From: Halopenitus salinus | Lineage (GTDB): Archaea > Halobacteriota > Halobacteria > Halobacteriales > Haloferacaceae | DNA: 64,000 nucleotides | Direction: 5' to 3' | NCBI RefSeq assembly: GCF_042662125.1 | Contig: NZ_JBHSXL010000001.1 | Span: 1-64,000 of the forward strand | Part shown: positions 60,909 through 64,000 of the stretch, piece by piece | How positions within the stretch are numbered: the first letter of the stretch is position 1 | Layout of the letters: every line of letters starts with the position of its first letter | Translations under genes and position numbers: made by a program | Notes under the pieces: generated by a model | Seen by the model: the letters and a program-made list of their open reading frames with translations, nothing else | What the model was told of the DNA's origin: nothing | Database searches by the model: none

Positions 60909-63900
60909 ATGAAGAGAGACGAAATTTCAGTTCGATACGCGGTTCGAACCGTCGGCGTGATCGTGCTCGTGGTTATTGCATGTATATCTCCGGGTGGGAT
61001 TATTGAAAATACAACGGGACAAACGTCTGCCGAAGTTGCAAACTCAGATAGTGTTGGTAACGTTAAGATAAAGGATAGTACAAAACAATCATATGGGCTA
61101 ACTAAAATAAAATTAGGAAATTCAGACGAGAAGTATGTTCGTGTTTATTATAATATAACAAGTTTAACTGAAGATGGGGTTGATCTCCAAAATTCAACTG
61201 TTAAACAGGTTGAAGTGTATAACTTCGATAATTCGAAGGGAGATGTGAAATATACTGGAGAATGGGATATAAATCACGAAGGGGACGACGTACTAAGTTT
61301 AGTATTTGAACTTACAGATCCGCCGAATGAATATAGTGATTCAGATGGGTTTGATTTCACATTCAATACGACAGGTATTGATTCGCAACAAGGAAGCCGA
61401 AGATCAAATATAACATACGATATTAGTGCGGAGTTTCAGTCAGACCCCTCATATCAGAGTCCAGATCTTAATGGCGAAAACACGGCACCAGATGGTGATT
61501 TAGCGAATTCTATTGAAAGTGATGAGTTTGACATTGTTGATAAGCGTATCAAAACAATTGATGCTACTTCTGCACTAGATCGAACAAAATCTGAACAAAA
61601 AGTTAACGTCACATTACATCACGGGGAGGATGTCACTCAACAAATATCAATTGCGGTTGATAGTGAATTGGATAACACAGCAGACCAGGACTATAACCTC
61701 AGCCCAGCTCAAGATGGTACTAAAACTCATTTTTCGATTGGGGGAGTGAATAGTTCAGCAGACTATATTCTGGATAAGGATGTGGTTGATTTAATACCAC
61801 AAACAAGACATGAAATATACGCAGCGAGTGGAAAGGATAATTTAAGTCAATCTGTTGATCTGGTAAATGATACACAAATATTACCAACCTCATATGAGAT
61901 TCAAGGGATAAAACTAAATACAACAATTCCAGGTGTGGAAGATACAGACAAACTGGACATTCAAATAAACGAAACAAACACCGGATCGACTACCTACACC
62001 GATACTCTCGAGCTGATCGTCAACGGAAGCGTCGTTGACACGCAGTCGGTGACGGTCGAACCGGACGAGACGGCGGCGGTGACGCTATCCTACGACACGA
62101 TCGACGAGTCTCCCGGGGAGGACCTCTCGGTCACCGTTCGCGGGGATCACGATTCCGAACACGGGACGGTCGAGATCGTCGAACCGCCGGAAAACCGCGT
62201 TCGGCTGGACAACGAGACGGTGAGCTACGAGTCCGGATCCACGGACACGCCGACGATCGCCGGGACCGTGACCAACGAAGGCGGCGCGAACGCGACGGAG
62301 ACGTACGATCTGGCTCTCGACGTCGCAAACGGGTCGGTCCGGACGAAGCGGTCGGACCGACCGGGACTCGATGCGGGCGAGTCGTCGAGCTTCAGCTTCG
62401 ATCTGAACGGGGAGAACCTGTCGACCCTCGACGTCGGTACCCACCCGATCACCGTGACCGAGTCGTTCACGGACGACGTCGCGAAGGGCTCTCTTACGAT
62501 CACGGAGAACGAGTCCGAGGGGGAGATCGTCGAGGACACCGAAACCGAAGAGGAGGGGGACAAGGAGGAGGACTCCGTCACTACCCAGGAGCCCACGGAA
62601 TCGGGAGACGATACTGAAACCGAGACCGTGACCGACGGGACCGAGGATCTCGACTCCGGTTCGAGTACGGGATCGACCTCCGGTGGCGGAGGATCCACCT
62701 CGGGTGGAGGCGGCGGAACGCTCGGAAGCGGCAGCGCGATGGGAGCGGAACCAGTACCCGAACCGAACGAGACGGTCCCGCCTCCGGTTCGCGGATACGT
62801 CGGGGATGGCGACGTCGCACTCGCGGAGCCGATCCTCACGGTCGGGCGCGGCGACGTCGCTCCGATCACCGTGAACCGGGACGACGTCGCGGCGGGCGGC
62901 GCGTTGCTGATCGGAAACGACTCCGCGATGGAGTACGGGGCGGCGATCCACGTCGAGACCTTCGGCGAGGCGGAGTCGATAACGGTGCTTTTCAACACCT
63001 ACACGGCGGGAACGACGGCCGGCCCGGTCGTCGAACTCGACGCGGCCTCGCTCGAGGCGGGCGCGTCGATCGGCTTCGATCCGGAACGCGACCAGACGGG
63101 ACCGATCGGACGGATCGGGACCGGCGAGTATTCGCTCGTCGCCTCGACGGCGCCCCACCCGGAAACCGCGGAGCGGAACCCCGGCGACGTGGGAGTGCTC
63201 GTGATCGAACCACGGGGGAACGCCGAAGCCACGACCTGGACCACATCGAGACGGACCGCAAAGGCGATCCGTGAAGCCGACGATCCGGCGGTAGCGATGG
63301 CCGCGGGCTCCAGGGACGGGACCGTCACACGCCGCGACCGGATCGCCCACGGGGACGTCGCAATTCTCGAGGTGCGGGCGACCGGCCTCTCCGGGCTGCT
63401 GGCGCTCGCCGGACGCGAACGCGGAACGAGAAACGCGACGAAACGCCTCCGAACGGCGACCGACCCGGGCTGGTCCGGAGCGGGAGTGGGAGGGAAGTCC
63501 TCCGGTGGGGACGGCTCCCGCGCCGCGGTGGAGCTGGACATCGGGGAAACGCCGACGAGTGCGGGCACACGAGGTGACCGTCGCACCGTCGACATCGAAT
63601 CGGACGGGGTCTCGGTCGCCACGGCCGGGGATCGCGATCGCGTGTACCTCCTCGTGGACACGGCTCGGTTCGCCTTCGAGGACGGTACGAGCGTCGATCC
63701 GACCGACTCGACGACGTTCCGGCTGGACGTCCGTGTCCCCGACGCCCGATCGTCGGGCGAGGAGACGATGGTCGTTCCGGGAACGATCGGCGGGGTCGCC
63801 AGACCCGGAGGCAGTTTGGGCCGCGGAAACGAACGGTTCGAGCGACCCGCGGGCGCGATGCGAACGGCCTCGAAGCGGGCCGAGACGGGGATCGGTTCCG

Positions 63901-64000
63901 GGACCGAATACGGGACGGGAGAAACCTCGACTCCGGCCTTCGCGATCGATCGACGATCCGCGACGACCACGTTCAGCGTCGTCGAGCGGGACGTCGAGTT
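60909..64000 (+). CDS. Secreted surface protein, DUF7827/BGTF type, 3' end outside window
   Basis: The frame is open from ATG 60909 to the last base (over 1030 codons) and continues past it. It begins with an N-terminal signal (MKRDEISVRYAVRTVGVIVL and onwards, possibly ending near NTTGQTSAEV). A low-GC part (residues ~1-355) is followed by CARDB-like repeats (NTGSTTYTDTLELIVNGSVV; VTNEGGANATETYDLALDV), an Asp/Glu/Thr and Gly/Ser-rich linker, and a C-terminal-half domain with VGRGDVAPITVN and ITVLFNTYTAGTTAGPVV typical of haloarchaeal DUF7827 surface proteins. Many NxS/T sites suggest N-glycosylation. The real C-terminus, perhaps with a PGF-CTERM anchor, is beyond the window. Codon use shifts abruptly near 61975, so this is a mosaic. 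Confidence 0.85.
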   Translation, partial: MKRDEISVRYAVRTVGVIVLVVIACISPGGIIENTTGQTSAEVANSDSVGNVKIKDSTKQSYGLTKIKLGNSDEKYVRVYYNITSLTEDGVDLQNSTVKQVEVYNFDNSKGDVKYTGEWDINHEGDDVLSLVFELTDPPNEYSDSDGFDFTFNTTGIDSQQGSRRSNITYDISAEFQSDPSYQSPDLNGENTAPDGDLANSIESDEFDIVDKRIKTIDATSALDRTKSEQKVNVTLHHGEDVTQQISIAVDSELDNTADQDYNLSPAQDGTKTHFSIGGVNSSADYILDKDVVDLIPQTRHEIYAASGKDNLSQSVDLVNDTQILPTSYEIQGIKLNTTIPGVEDTDKLDIQINETNTGSTTYTDTLELIVNGSVVDTQSVTVEPDETAAVTLSYDTIDESPGEDLSVTVRGDHDSEHGTVEIVEPPENRVRLDNETVSYESGSTDTPTIAGTVTNEGGANATETYDLALDVANGSVRTKRSDRPGLDAGESSSFSFDLNGENLSTLDVGTHPITVTESFTDDVAKGSLTITENESEGEIVEDTETEEEGDKEEDSVTTQEPTESGDDTETETVTDGTEDLDSGSSTGSTSGGGGSTSGGGGGTLGSGSAMGAEPVPEPNETVPPPVRGYVGDGDVALAEPILTVGRGDVAPITVNRDDVAAGGALLIGNDSAMEYGAAIHVETFGEAESITVLFNTYTAGTTAGPVVELDAASLEAGASIGFDPERDQTGPIGRIGTGEYSLVASTAPHPETAERNPGDVGVLVIEPRGNAEATTWTTSRRTAKAIREADDPAVAMAAGSRDGTVTRRDRIAHGDVAILEVRATGLSGLLALAGRERGTRNATKRLRTATDPGWSGAGVGGKSSGGDGSRAAVELDIGETPTSAGTRGDRRTVDIESDGVSVATAGDRDRVYLLVDTARFAFEDGTSVDPTDSTTFRLDVRVPDARSSGEETMVVPGTIGGVARPGGSLGRGNERFERPAGAMRTASKRAETGIGSGTEYGTGETSTPAFAIDRRSATTTFSVVERDVE

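Overview
The window reads as the chromosome of a halophilic archaeon (class Halobacteria), most like Halorubrum. Proteins are strongly acidic and coding DNA is GC-rich. Many genes are apparently leaderless, with TATA-like boxes about 25-30 bases before the start codon. Archaeal markers include glycerol-1-phosphate dehydrogenase, Orc1/Cdc6, aIF1A, archaeal ProS, FttA/aCPSF1, a halocyanin and a cox I-III fusion. The genus is my inference.

Positions 1-12,000 are an accessory, origin-bearing region. A 1243-residue VirD4/HerA-type ATPase is followed by 1.8 kb without genes. That stretch holds imperfect direct repeats and an 86-bp tandem repeat carrying the box CCCCACCGTGTCGAGTGTT. Next comes orc1/cdc6, then the same box in the opposite orientation, as expected of an archaeal replication origin. 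Diverged copies of the post-orc1 sequence recur at 10.07 kb and 11.50 kb. They bracket two cargo blocks: a winged-helix/nucleotidyltransferase pair resembling an AbiE-type toxin-antitoxin, and a zinc polyol dehydrogenase. Short C-terminal gene relics lie between them.

Positions 12,000-21,200 are mostly housekeeping: a DUF2249 repeat protein, tRNA-Thr, Trm5, a LysE exporter, EgsA, a DUF420 protein, a MaoC hydratase and a degenerate NAD-kinase-like protein. They are interrupted by the relic end of an IS200/IS605-type element and an unexplained two-gene cassette. Positions 21,660-27,016 encode a haloarchaeal cytochrome bc complex (membrane halocyanin, b6-like and subunit IV-like cytochrome b, small membrane subunits) with no Rieske gene in view. 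Positions 27,000-35,700 hold endonuclease III, a large DUF2298 membrane protein, a glycosyltransferase plus GtrA pair, initiator tRNA-Met beside aIF1A, and nucleotide-metabolism genes.

Positions 35,800-42,800 are a chromosome-maintenance and RNA-end cluster on the minus strand: FttA, a coiled-coil protein, SMC and ScpA. Then come a very large glutamate synthase, ProS, an HD hydrolase, a GNAT, a UspA and a terminal oxidase operon (subunits II, I-III fusion, two tiny membrane proteins). After a DRG GTPase and a MATE exporter, the window ends inside a secreted surface protein. Its first ~355 codons are AT-rich and the remainder is GC-rich, so the gene appears to be a mosaic.
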